Source: Aulostomus chinensis
Lineage: Eukaryota; Chordata; Actinopteri; Syngnathiformes; Aulostomidae
DNA length: 64,000 bases
Direction: 5' to 3'
Assembly: GCA_037954235.1 (NCBI GenBank)
Contig: JBBMOA010000012.1
Location: 5,014,644-5,078,643 of the forward strand
The position numbers and the translations under genes were made by a program. The notes under the pieces were generated by a model. It ran no database searches and was not told the origin of the DNA. It saw only the letters and a list, made by a program, of their open reading frames with translations. Within the stretch, counting starts at the first letter, position 1. Each line of letters starts with the position of its first letter. Shown one piece after another: positions 1-11,580 of the stretch.

Positions 1-506
1 TACTGTTTGTACAGTAAGTTTGTATACACAATTGATCATGGGGGAAAAAATCTAGTCCCTCCAGGCAGGCTGGCCCAGTTCATGGGTATTTATTAAACCA
101 GGGGAAACTGAGGATTACACAGAGTGAAAAAACAAGTCTAAACTAGAAAATCAAAGAATGAGTCACAACCTAGAAGAACAAAAATGGAGAGGTGGATGAC
201 TGTGAGGTGAGGCTGTTGAGAACTGTGGTAAAAATCCCATTTTTTAACCATGATGGACTCCAGAGAGCTTCCACGGCACACATGAATCACTGCTGGTTGC
301 AAACATATGAAGACCAAAAAAGGATCAAGAGCGGACCAAACTTACCGGATTTTAATCCCTGAAAAATGAAATGATTCAATCTTGACGTCACACCAAACAC
401 CTTGGAGAGGTGCAGGGTGATCAGCATGGCATGACTGAGGAGGTACAACATTAAAATGTATTATAGTAAGCATATTTTAACAATCCCTGACAAAAACAAC
501 AGGCCT

Positions 507-550
507 ACACACACACACACACACTCACACGCTCACACACACACGCTCAC
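507..550. repeat. (CA)n, interrupted by CT
   Basis: Compound CA tract. Confidence 0.85.
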
Positions 551-806
551 AGAGATGGTGTTTGCAATGATGGACAGAGGGCTGTGCCACACTTGTGCTT
601 GTGAATAGCCTTTGAGGAGAAAAACAGACGGACTAACGAGTCGAAAAGAAGTGCAAACATCTGTGATTCTCACCTACTCTCCCTCCTTAGACACACCTCC
701 TCCCTCCTTCAATGGCACCCGGACCCCTGAGGAAATGCATGATGCAGCGATAACAACATGTGCAAACGCACAAAAACCTCCCGGCAATGACGGACACATC
801 CACCAA

Positions 807-809
<3 letters not shown>

Positions 810-841
<32 letters not shown>
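810..841. repeat. (CA)16
   Basis: Pure CA tract. It explains the open frames with HTHT or CVCV runs on both strands here. Confidence 0.95.
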
Positions 842-1855
842 GTTGATTGGCAGGCATGACAGCAGCCACTGACACCCCAATGACTTCCTGTCATGTTGTT
901 TGATCGGCAGCTGGTGGTTCCTACTCTCCCTCTTTCAAGCACGTTTTCTCTAATTATGAAAAAATAAACGGGGAGGATGTCCAGTCAGGAGGCAGAGTTC
1001 ATTCCTGCACTAATAACTTCCTGCTAAAAGGAGACATTTACTTGACCCGAACCCAGCCAAGTTGTTTGATGCTACCGAACTGAGAAGATGGCTTACAGCA
1101 GCAGAGAAGGTCTAGTCGCTATTGAGTGCAGCACACAGGAATAACACGCCGAGGTGATATGATGAGCTGCCACGCAATTAGGATTTATAAAATCACAAAA
1201 TGTTCCGAACCAAAATGTTTCAAGCCAAAGTGCAAAACAAGTTTATAAATCATCGAATAAATTCGGCTGCAATCTCTGCTTGAATGTGTTTTATATTGGA
1301 TGTGGGTGGTAATGAGTTTGTGTTGCAGTATCTTATGGCATTATTTGTTTGTATTAACTACTTAATTTGAGAGCTCATGAAAACAGCAAGTAATTAAAAT
1401 GAAAATTAACAAACTAAGACTGGCCAGCTTATGTTCCAGGAAATCTGTGCCTTAAAACATTTCTGATGTCTCTAACAACGGCGGTCACCCCACAGATCAC
1501 TTCGTCGCTAACAGCAGAGAGCCCAAACTGTTACAGCTGCATATGTATGCATCCAAGTAGACTGCACTCATTTGTGGATATTTTTAGTTTAATTCCTTGT
1601 TCTCGATCAGAAATGTGCCTGTAAATGACAGGCAACAAAGTCAAGTCCATTTTCTACCATCAGCCCTTTCATCTATCCACACACAGACATACAATATGTA
1701 CAGACTTGTGCAACTAAGCATGGAGCTCCACCATAATAGACCCCACAATGGTGCTAGTCAGTCCTAATGGGCCCCACCGTTGAGATGGGATAATAGTCCC
1801 GACGGTGCAGCTTTTTAAGTCTAACAGAGGTGCCACATTAGGACCAGCTGGTGAG

Positions 1856-1860
<5 letters not shown>

Positions 1861-1904
<44 letters not shown>
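1861..1904. repeat. (AG)22
   Basis: Pure AG tract followed by AAAGAGGAGGG. Confidence 0.95.
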
Positions 1905-1910
<6 letters not shown>

Positions 1911-2058
1911 GAGGGAAATTTGCAGAAAACATACATACGATTCAGAGTGCCAAATTTACGACGACCATCTGACTCCTGTGACCAATCATGTTTTTATCAC
2001 ATGCATATTCATGATGTTAGGATATTATCACTCATTCACACTTGCTCGCTCATTCTCT

Positions 2059-2104
2059 CACACACACACACACACAGACACACACACAGACACACACACA
2101 CACA
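2059..2104. repeat. (CA)n, interrupted by GA
   Basis: CA tract with two CAGA interruptions. Confidence 0.9.
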
Positions 2105-4359
2105 ATTGGCGTATCTGAGTGACAGGCGGCAGCCGTCTAGGTGACAGAACCAGCTGTCCACTTTAAAGGGCATTTTAAACAAACACTCCATTTTTGACTT
2201 TGATGTCTGCTAACAGCGTAAATGAGATACTACACTAATTAAAACAGACGTATCTGCATTGCTACAGCCTCTGTTCATCCATGTGTATGTCAACCAAATA
2301 GCAATTAGACCTTTTTTGGCAATTACAGTTTAATTTGAGCAAACAGAGGGGATTACTGTTGGAAAATCTCAATAATACCAATATTTGTCTTTGCAGGTGC
2401 TGCACAGGGTAGAAACTCCATATATTAAAGAAATCGTGTAGCTCAAATATACGCACCAACCATTAATAAACATAAGCAATATACTTCTGTAAAACCAGGA
2501 GCCTCGGGAGTAAGTGTCCCATTTCCTCCCCACCATTAGATAAAGTTGGCCTCAGATGTGTGTGACAAATCAGCAGCACACAGTAGATTGAACTCCACTG
2601 AATAGCACCAATTTGCCCTCTCAGTCTCCAACCATTACATGCAATCACATGCAGATAGGCAGCTGAAGCTTGAGGGAGCAGGCGGGCGGAGAGGAAAATT
2701 TGAATGATGTGGGGGTGCAGGGAAGGACGGAGGTGGAGGAAAGTCGCAGAGCAGGAGAGAAAGGTTGAGATTATCGCCGGGCTCCAATCAAGACCCTCTC
2801 ACGGCGATAAGAGCTGAGCTGTAGTGGTATAAAAATATTCATGGGTCTATTATGGAGTTTCCTCAGACAATTAAGGCCGGGAATGATGGGAATTGTCGGA
2901 GATTAGGTGAGAGGATGGAAGGATCTATAGGTGTACGACAAGAAGGGTCATTAGAGATATTATCAAGTGTGTGACTTGGTTGTTCAAGCCATCATGGAAG
3001 AGACAGAGGGATGGAGCTGGCGGGGTGAGGGATGGAGCTGGCGGGGCAGGGGGGTGGGGGTTGGAATCTTTACTGAAGTCTGAGGCCACCGCTAAGACCG
3101 AGAGGTGAACACAAAAGTGCAAACCCTGAGTGGCAGTGATGCGGTTTCAGGTCGACTTACTAGAAAATATAACAGGTTCAGACAAGTGGGTCAAACACCG
3201 ACAGAAGCAGCACTCTGAGGCTTCACCTAAGAGGTTTTTGTCCCCCCCCCCCTAAGCTTTTGTGCAAACCACTGGTGCCAAAACTCTTATTTTCTCTTTT
3301 TGGTTACTGAGAAGAAGCTACGCTGGCGATATGGTGGACCAATTCAGAGTAAAACTGAGTCTTTGAGATGCTAAGAGTAAAAGATTTACCCCAGTAGGAA
3401 GGCGGGAGAGAGACGCTGACAGGCTGTGAGACAAAGTACAAATATCACACGGAGGCACGTCAACCTGAACCGGCCTTTCGAGTAGCGGGTGTGCACTTGA
3501 GAAAAAGAGGGAAAGCGAAAAAGGAGTGCATGTCTTTAATGAGGGAATGGTACTTGTTTTGCTTCATCACCGATTAAAAAACAAAACAAAACATCATCTG
3601 GAATAATTTGTTCATGTAGCCTCTCCCAACACTTGTGGGTGGAGCCCAAGAGCAGCTTTGGAACCCTGCAGATGCAATCAGTCAGATTCCTCCTGACAAT
3701 TGTGATACTTTCATCAATAAAGTATAAATACATGGACCCAGACGACGAAGTAGACATTTGGTGTTTTGCTGGTTGGGGCTGGGCTGTAATTTTACAGGTA
3801 GTTTTTTGAGTTGGGTGGGACAGACTGGCTCTCATAATGAGTCGCGTGGGTCTTAAAACCCCCCTCCGCATCAACCACTACTGAGTGGAGACTCTTGGGT
3901 CATTGTCTATGAAATTAAGATGATATTCCAATGATGGGGGTCTGCCATATCATACGGGTCGTGCTACATTTCTTCCCACATTTTTCACCCATCGTGTTGT
4001 TAGATCGTTAATTAGATGTTCGATTTTGATTCCTTAATTAATTTGGTTTTCAGCCCACATCAGGATTAACTGACCTAAAACATCCATACCACTATTTTTC
4101 ATATCTCCATTTACATCGTTACTGCAAAACTTTCCATCAAACAACTTCTGGCCACCATTGATCAACTGGTTGTAAGCGGCCTGAACAGAACTCCATGTCA
4201 GAACCACGGAACATCACGCTGGTCGGCTGAAGATGAGAAGTGACCACCAGTGAGACCAGCAGGAGCACGACTGACAGCTGACCCACACGGCACATACAGG
4301 AGCCCACGAGCGCTTCCATTATTATCGGGTGAAGCCGCTACACTGACCACAGTTCTAAA

Positions 4360-4405
4360 CACACACACACACACACACACGCACGCACGCACGCACACAC
4401 ACACA
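4360..4405. repeat. (CA)n with GCAC units
   Basis: CA tract passing into (GCAC)n and back. Confidence 0.9.
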
Positions 4406-5220
4406 TATCCAGGTCTGCACTACGCTTAGCTTATTTCTGTGTATCTGGTCAATTTTTTCCCACACCACCTGGCAATGTGTTCACTCAGGCGTATGAAATG
4501 GTAAAAAAACTAACCCTAACTCTGTAAAAACAAGCCCATCGTGTTTAAAACGGACTTCATTTACAGCACCCGATTGTAACAGAGGCACTGCGAGGCAGCA
4601 GTGCAACTTTTTCTTTTATTATAGATCAAAATAAATCATTCAGTGAAAATCCTCAGTAGGTTGAATAATTCCTTGGAAGACTTGTGGACTTTCCCTCCTG
4701 ATTTCACTCACACTCAAATATGAATAATGAAGTATTCTAACTCATAAGTACAGCCTAATACCATTGAAGTCTATAATTCCTTCACCCATTTACACACTCA
4801 ACTGCGGGACAACTTATTCTGCTCACCATAAGAACATCGTAGTGACGACTGAACGCTGCAGCCGGGAGAGAAAGAGAGCGAAGACAAAAGAAAACAGGAC
4901 GGAAAGGCGGTGAAGAAAAAGGTGAGGTTTCAAAGAAACGGCACTGAACCCATTCAATTGAGTAAAATTACTGCATATTAGTTTAATTGCCTAATATTTC
5001 ACAATAATAAACCATTCTGAGATATAATCGCTGCGATAAAACATGGCTTTGAAATCTGGAAGTGTTTGACTTTGTTCGGGTTCGTATAGACTACTTTTGT
5101 GAGTATATTTTGAAAGTGACTGCAATTTGTAGATCAAATTGCATGCAAGTGTTTTTCTAGAGATGCGTATCTGTGTAATGGTCATGTGAAATCCCACTTC
5201 TGTAATGACCATGGTTGAAA

Positions 5221-5238
5221 ACACACACACACACACGC

Positions 5239-5304
<66 letters not shown>
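5221..5304. repeat. (AC)n, about 84 bp
   Basis: Longest dinucleotide tract in the window, with two G interruptions near the start. Confidence 0.95.
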
Positions 5305-5306
<2 letters not shown>

Positions 5307-5365
5307 TGTTTTCAGGTTAAAACTGTCCACTACTGAAACAAACCTACTATACTGTACTTATTGTA

Positions 5366-5406
5366 CCCCCCCCCCCCACACAGACACACACACACGTGCG
5401 CACACA
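5366..5406. repeat. poly-C then interrupted (CA)n
   Basis: About 12 C followed by CACACAGACACA units. Confidence 0.8.
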
Positions 5407-5991
5407 GGAGGATACAGTGTTCAACTTAATCACATGAAATAGTTCTGGCAGATAATATTAAGCACCTTTTAAAGAAATTGGGCCAGCGTTCTTAGAGCGC
5501 TCTTTGTGCGTCTGTGAGCTGGTGATAGTGTTTCACCAGGAGACCAGAGCTGCACTCTCCCAGGTCCGTGTCGTGAAAAAGTCATTTTCATAAGCAATAA
5601 TACATCACGAGCCACAGACTGACGTGACACAAAGTTATGAGAAGTTCAACCATCAGAAATGTCCTCATTCACAGGCTGGACCGGTGCCGTCGGTGGGATG
5701 AACACAAGAGGCGGGACCTGATGCTCGTGACGGCGAACACTGCGCTGTCCGACCAAGTTTTGTTTTCTGACAGAAGCCAACAGAAACCTAAATGACAAAC
5801 TTTCACTGACACCTTCTGGAGTCCATGTTCCACACGGCTGAACAGCAGTTGTTGTTGTTCTAAACCTCACTGTGAACAATCCCACACGAACCAACCTGTA
5901 TTCTGAAAACATGTACTTTTGTATCTTACTATATATACAAATACACGCTGTATATTTTTACAAGATTCAAAAACAAAAAGCAAAAAAAGAT

Positions 5992-6014
5992 CACACACAC
6001 ACACACACACACAC
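5992..6014. repeat. (CA)n next to exon o donor
   Basis: On the gene strand this is (TG)n starting about 11 nt downstream of the donor at 6025. Confidence 0.9.
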
Positions 6015-6025
6015 CACTTACTCAC

Positions 6026-6245
6026 CTCAGCAGGCCGAAGCCTATTTTCTTGCTCTTCTTCTCGCTTTCTTCATGCTCCTCTGATTTCTTCTTCTCTTTT
6101 CCTTTTCGTTTGTTGTCTTTCTTCTTTGTTTTCACTTTCTTCTTCTTGTCTGCTTTGCTCTTCTCCTCCATCTGATCCCCTGCTCCCTGACGGGACGAGC
6201 TACTCGCAGGGGTTTCCCGCCCTGAACTCGGCTCGGAACCATCAT
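6026..6245 (-). CDS. pard3b: pard3b exon o: Ser-rich then Lys-rich segment
   Basis: 220 nt, residues 624-695, phase 1 in and phase 2 out. It begins DGSEPSSGRETPASSSSRQ, continues with a long Lys-rich run (KADKKKKVKTKKKDNKRKG) and ends KKSKKIGFGLLR. The ending matches remembered PARD3B KIKKKGFGAMLRFGKK. The Lys/Glu-rich run is predicted to be a charged helix. Acceptor tctgctag; donor gtgagt is strong, with (TG)n starting about 11 nt after it. The next exon would lie before position 1 or was not recognised. Confidence 0.95.
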
Positions 6246-9200
6246 CTAGCAGAGCAGAAGAGACACGGAGGGGATGAAACAAGGAACACCACCTGTAATT
6301 GATTCGTTCCTACTCTATGTTTACGTTCAAATCACTAAAATATCACACGAACAAAAAGTTAGTGGGTGCAGACAAAATGTACCTGCGGTGTTTTGGACTC
6401 ATAACTAAAAATTCATAACTCAAATCTAAATTTGAACCAGGATTGTTTGTAAAACTGGCCACTTCCACTTCTATCCATTTTTCAAGGTGAGCTGGCCTTC
6501 CATGTTCCTGACTGAACACGCTTCATCCCACACCAACCCTTCAAAATCCAAATCCTCTTTTAGGTTACGTAAGAGTGTTCCAGGAGAAGAATGGGTGCTT
6601 TAAAGATGGTCTAGTGGGAATCATAAACATCCCTCGGAAAAAAAAAAACAATGTAAGACACAGTTTAGTTCAAGATTTTGTGTGTGTGTGTGTGTGTGTG
6701 TGTACCTGAATACATGAATGAGAGGATGTTTAATTAAGCCAAAGCAATGTATTTCTACAACACAACAAAAATAAAACACACAATCTGAAGAAGAGAAACC
6801 AAACAAAAGTTGGTTAACACCCGCGTGAAGGTGGCACAACACACTATATGAAGGAGAGTGTTACAGGAGTAAGTATTGACTGACACAAGACATCAGCGCT
6901 TCTGTGAGTAGACCTCTTGTGACTGTGGAAGCAGCTAGGTTCAGCCCAGGATTCCAGACTACGCACCGGTGCCACATGAACCCTGAATATCATCATGAAT
7001 TGTGCACTTTCAGAATGTCAGCATGGTGAGTGGTCTGTCGGTAAATCTGCTAGCGCACCGACATTTACTCGTCACATTCACTACGTATTTAAAGCTGACT
7101 GAAGACAAAGGAAGGGGGATGTTTGGGAACACTTCAGAGAACTGTTCTCTGTCAATTAACAGCAGCTCTCAGAGTGTTGAACACTGAGAAGGATGGTGAC
7201 AGATGCAGCCATGGCGTGTGTGTGCTGTTGACATGCCCTATTAGTCTTATCCTGTGTGTAGTGTAGTGATCTGAAACAGCCCGACTCATTACTCTGGTGG
7301 TGACTGATAAGAGTTTGCTGCTAATAACGCTGCTGGGAATTGAACCGCACCTCCTAGTGAAAGCAACCAAGCAGCAAGCATTTAACTCCTGGATAAATAT
7401 TTAAAGCCCAACAGATTCACATACTGGAGGGCAGCGCGGCTCAGTTGCTTCGGACTGGATGTGTTGACACTTGAAGGCGTGGTGGACTTCTGCTAATATT
7501 CCTCGTCTTCCTGAGTGAGCTACAGCGTGACTGGGGAGTACGTAACATCAACAACCAGGTATAGAAAATCCATCTGGAGGCACTGAATGCACACACACGT
7601 GTCAGCCATGAGATGTGTTATACAGACACAAAATACCTGAAATACATGCAGACCTTCTAAATCCTCTGCTAAAACTGCATTTTAACACTGCATACACTCT
7701 TGATAGTAAAACAGCTACTGCCACACCACTGGTGGGGGGTGTATTCCATTATTTTTTTTCATGTTTAATACAAAATCTATCGCAAAACGTAAAATGTTGC
7801 AAATCACCATCATCTTCTTCAGGCGGCCCATCGTAGGACTTGTCAATCGCTGCCCTGAAGCTTTCGTTACATCCTCTTCCTCTGACCATATTCGGGCGAG
7901 GGCGGTGGAAGGGGAGGAGCTCGTTTTTTCTGTTAACTTCTGACATGGCCGTCTGAAGACTCTCCAGCGAACAGGACTTTTTCAAGCCGAGGGTGGGACC
8001 AAGTCCCTCTGGCGAGGATGGAGCTAAGACGGGAGAAACACAGAGACAGATAGAGACATGAGTGACACAGACATGCATTTTGTCTTTTCCTCCTTCTTTC
8101 CTGTCATCCAACTGTGCTGAATCAGAATTCTGCCGGTCGTTAAGTTACTGGTTTACATCTCTTTATAGAATGTGTTGGGATTCAGAGCCCATGTGCTGAC
8201 GACCACCATTTTCTTCCTCCCTCTGTTCCACGTGAAGATGGGACAGAACAAAGACTAATAAAAACTTTCCCGCCAGCCACCAGGTTGAGGTGTGGCAACC
8301 CTCTTCGAAGAGGGAAAACCACCACTAATTGGCTGATAGCCCAGGGGGTCCCCGCTACGTCATCATCAGCGGTGGACCTATAAAAGCAGACGTACTGCCG
8401 AAAAGCTTCGCTTTTTCCCAGGTATGCTAACTTCACAAGTAGCGTCTGCCGAAAGGGAGCAACCCCCACATGTTCCCTTCCCTTTGCTCCCCTCTTGTTT
8501 GTGGAGCAGCAGTCTACAACTCGCGGGACGAGTCAAGTCCACAGACTTTCACTTTTAATTCAGTCACGTGACCGCGTTTCTCCTCATCCCCTAACACAGA
8601 GAATCCCTTCTTTTTTCCTTTTGACCTTAGCCCGCACCCGCTGATCTCCTCTACCCTGCAGAAGGACGCAAGTTTTGTTGGGACGTGTTGCTCAGGACAA
8701 TTCCCCGACCCGGTCGACCGCGGAGGCGCGCATCCGAACCAAGGAACGGACCATCTGCAAGCGCCACCTCCATCTCCGCCTCGGAGCAGAGCAACGATAG
8801 TAAGGCATCAATGTGTCTGGGCAGAGATCGTAGTCAAGAGTGTAACAGTAAACGCTGCAAGTGAACGAGCCGCCGAGCTCTCATCACTGTATCACTGTCA
8901 CTGTGTCGTTGTGCTGTGTTAACTCTGTTGGATCAGACGGGCCGCCGGGCCCTCAGCTCTGATCATCAAGAGTTATCACTGTTTGGTTTCCACAACCGAG
9001 CTGAGTTCATGATGGGTGGCCGTCTATGAAGTCGAAAGAGCTGTAACCTCGTCTGTGGAAGCGCACGCACCAGACTCGGTCGAAACCTGTACGCGCGCAC
9101 ACGGCGAGCGGGAGCAAGCTCTTTGTCGGCGCCATTTAATCTGAATCTACAGTAAGGTTAGATCTTTCCTTTCCTCCCCCACTCTGCTCCGAATCTTCAC

Positions 9201-9376
9201 ACCTCCACACACGCGACTAGGACTCTGTAGCCTCCCTGCCCCCCCTCTTCCTACTCAGCGGAAGTCAGGGCGGCCATCTTGGCTCTATTCGTCCTAGTCC
9301 GCCATTTTGGGTCAGTTACCCTGACCCGCTCAGGTGCGCACACGCAGCTTCTCTCGCTCTCTCTCACTCTCTCTCA

Positions 9377-9419
<43 letters not shown>

Positions 9420-11539
9420 GATAGAAGTAGATGTTAGATAGTAGTCCGTAATTGTGAAGATATGCCTATTGATTATTGCTGTGTTAATTGTAAAATTAAC
9501 ATTGTGATAATAAATGTGTTATATTGCAACAATTCGACTCCTGGTTTTATTGTGTGGATTGAACTTTGATTGCTGGTTTGATTGGGTCAGTGCTCGGAAT
9601 CACACCTTCTATTTGATTGAGACTGAATAGACCTGATAGTAATTGATTTTAATTAAATAATTAATGGTTTAATTTTAATTGATTCAATAGCTGTTGAATT
9701 TGGCCAAGCAAATTTGACAATTTGCGTACCCTGTTCACCTTTGAGGTCGATAACAGAGGATTGTCTGTTCCCTGATTCCAGGGTGGTGCCCTGTTAATAG
9801 ATTATATTGTAATAATCATATTTAATAATTGATTATTTTCTTTATAGTTCAATTTCAGATATTGCCAATCCTCTCCCCCTTTACGAGCCCCAACATTTTG
9901 GCACTCCTTGTGAGGCCTAACCCCAACAAATGATTTCTGAGACATCAATGGAACACAAAAAATCCTGTGTTACACTCAAGAGGACGTAACACCCGGTCCA
10001 GTCAGGTTATCAAACACCAGGATGATTGTGTGAGAGAGCCTGCAGTGGCGTAGCCGGCGAGCAGAGAGAGAATGTCACATGGTTGGACCCTGAAGAACAG
10101 TGCCCGGAAAAAAAAGTGATGCGTTTAACTATGGCGTTGTTGAGTTTGTGATGGATGTGAGGTCCGCTCCTCTGTTACCGGTTCTCCATCCATCATTACA
10201 AGTATATTGTGAGAGATATTACTGAGGGAGGGCGGGATGCTGCAGCAGGAATGATGAAGAGGAGAGCGATGGATGAGAGGACAGGCCAATACTGGAAGTA
10301 GTCAAGGGGGAGTAAAGCAGATATTAGAGATTCTGTGGGGATGTGCTCTTAAAATTCACAGCTCCCTTTGCCTTCCTTTTAGCTTAGATTAGCTAAACTC
10401 CTGGATACCTATGAGATCATGATTACGTGAGAGCCAAGCAGCCTAATGATTCGGTTTGACATAACTTCAGATTAAAATAAATACATTAAAAGGGTCTGCC
10501 TTAAGGCATTTATTATTTTCAAACTCTGGGGAAGTCAGGGAAATCAGTAAAATCTGCTTGTATCTCCTATCTGCTATCTTGAAGCAAATCACATGCATTT
10601 AATGTGATTACAAATGCAATATTTTCCACTTTGATTCACTAAACCTTCGCTGAAACTGTTTGTGTTACTCCTGAGGATCTGCGGCTTCCACTTTGAAAAC
10701 CTCTGCTGCACAGTGCTCACAGCTCACAGCTCACAAATGTCTCTCTTTTTACATCTGTCCCTCTTGATCTACTTCCCTCTCTCTGCATCTGCCCAGCTTT
10801 CTTTTTCTTGCTCTTTTTCACCTCATCCAGTCGAGGCAGATGGCCGCCGACATAGCAGCCTGGTTCTGCTCAACATTTCTGCCTATAAGGGCAAGTCTTT
10901 GTGGTTTAAGCCAGTCTATTTGTAAAGATCCATGAGGTAACTAGTTGGGATTTGGGGCAATATAATGAATACTGACTCAGCTTAAAAATGCTGAACGTAG
11001 CAAGGAATGCCAACCTTGTATATTCTGCATTAACCATGCAACATAGCAACAGTTGCTACGCTGCTGCCAGCTAAAGCCAATGACATTGTCACGTTGGACC
11101 AAGTCCTAGCAGAAAGATTGAAGCCCGCTGGGATTTTTCCCACCAGAAGACTGCTGATTGTAAAACAACAGACGGAGGGAAGGTGAGGCATTTCCAATTT
11201 GGTTTGCCACTTTGTGCCATTGAAAACAAGGAGACACTGATGGCAACAAGTGTCCTCATGGGGACTGAGGAGACAACATGGAGGTAGCAAATCAAGTTTC
11301 CTCTGGGGAACACCATGGTGGCAGAGAGGAAGAGAGATAAAAAAAAAACAAAACACAGAAGCGGTGAGGAAGGCTGGGCTTGCTGCCAGCTCAAAATACT
11401 GGTAATCCTTATACACACAAGAGCACACATTTGGAATTCCTCGCTGGCTCTGGCTTGTCGATATGATGCCACTGTGATTCATGATAGCTACACCAGAATC
11501 ACTTTAGCTAATGATTCCCTATACACAAGACTGCTTCTG

Positions 11540-11580
<41 letters not shown>

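Larger units (their letters stand above)
1..6025 (-). other. pard3b intron, partial (3' side of window)
   Basis: No coding exon recognised on either strand. It holds many simple repeats, listed separately, and A/G-rich stretches (for example 2700-3120). Open frames here are repeat translations or lack splice context. The next downstream exon, expected to begin near RFGKK, was not found, so the intron probably continues beyond position 1. Confidence 0.7.
8173..9928 (+). mobile_element. candidate solo LTR of a retrovirus-like element
   Basis: 1756 bp beginning TGTTGGG and ending CCCCAACA, a perfect 7-bp terminal inverted repeat of TG...CA type. It is flanked by the same 4 bp, AATG, at 8169-8172 and 9929-9932. 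In the plus direction it has an inverted CCAAT box, a CRE-like site, a TATA box and, far downstream, AATAAA, in the order of an LTR promoter and polyadenylation site. No gag, pol or env coding was seen and no second copy lies in the window, so it looks like a solo LTR left by recombination. It is antisense to pard3b. Family not identified. It could instead be another non-coding element; the size is large for an LTR. Confidence 0.65.

Noticed and set aside
5215..5442. Open frames made of HTHT, CVCV, RERE or SLSL runs here and throughout
   Set aside because: They are translations of dinucleotide repeats, with no conserved protein sequence and frames open on both strands.
8182..8469. 95-residue minus-strand frame in the LTR as a viral protein
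   Set aside because: It is antisense to the LTR promoter region and covers its CCAAT, CRE and TATA motifs; no retroviral protein motif is present.
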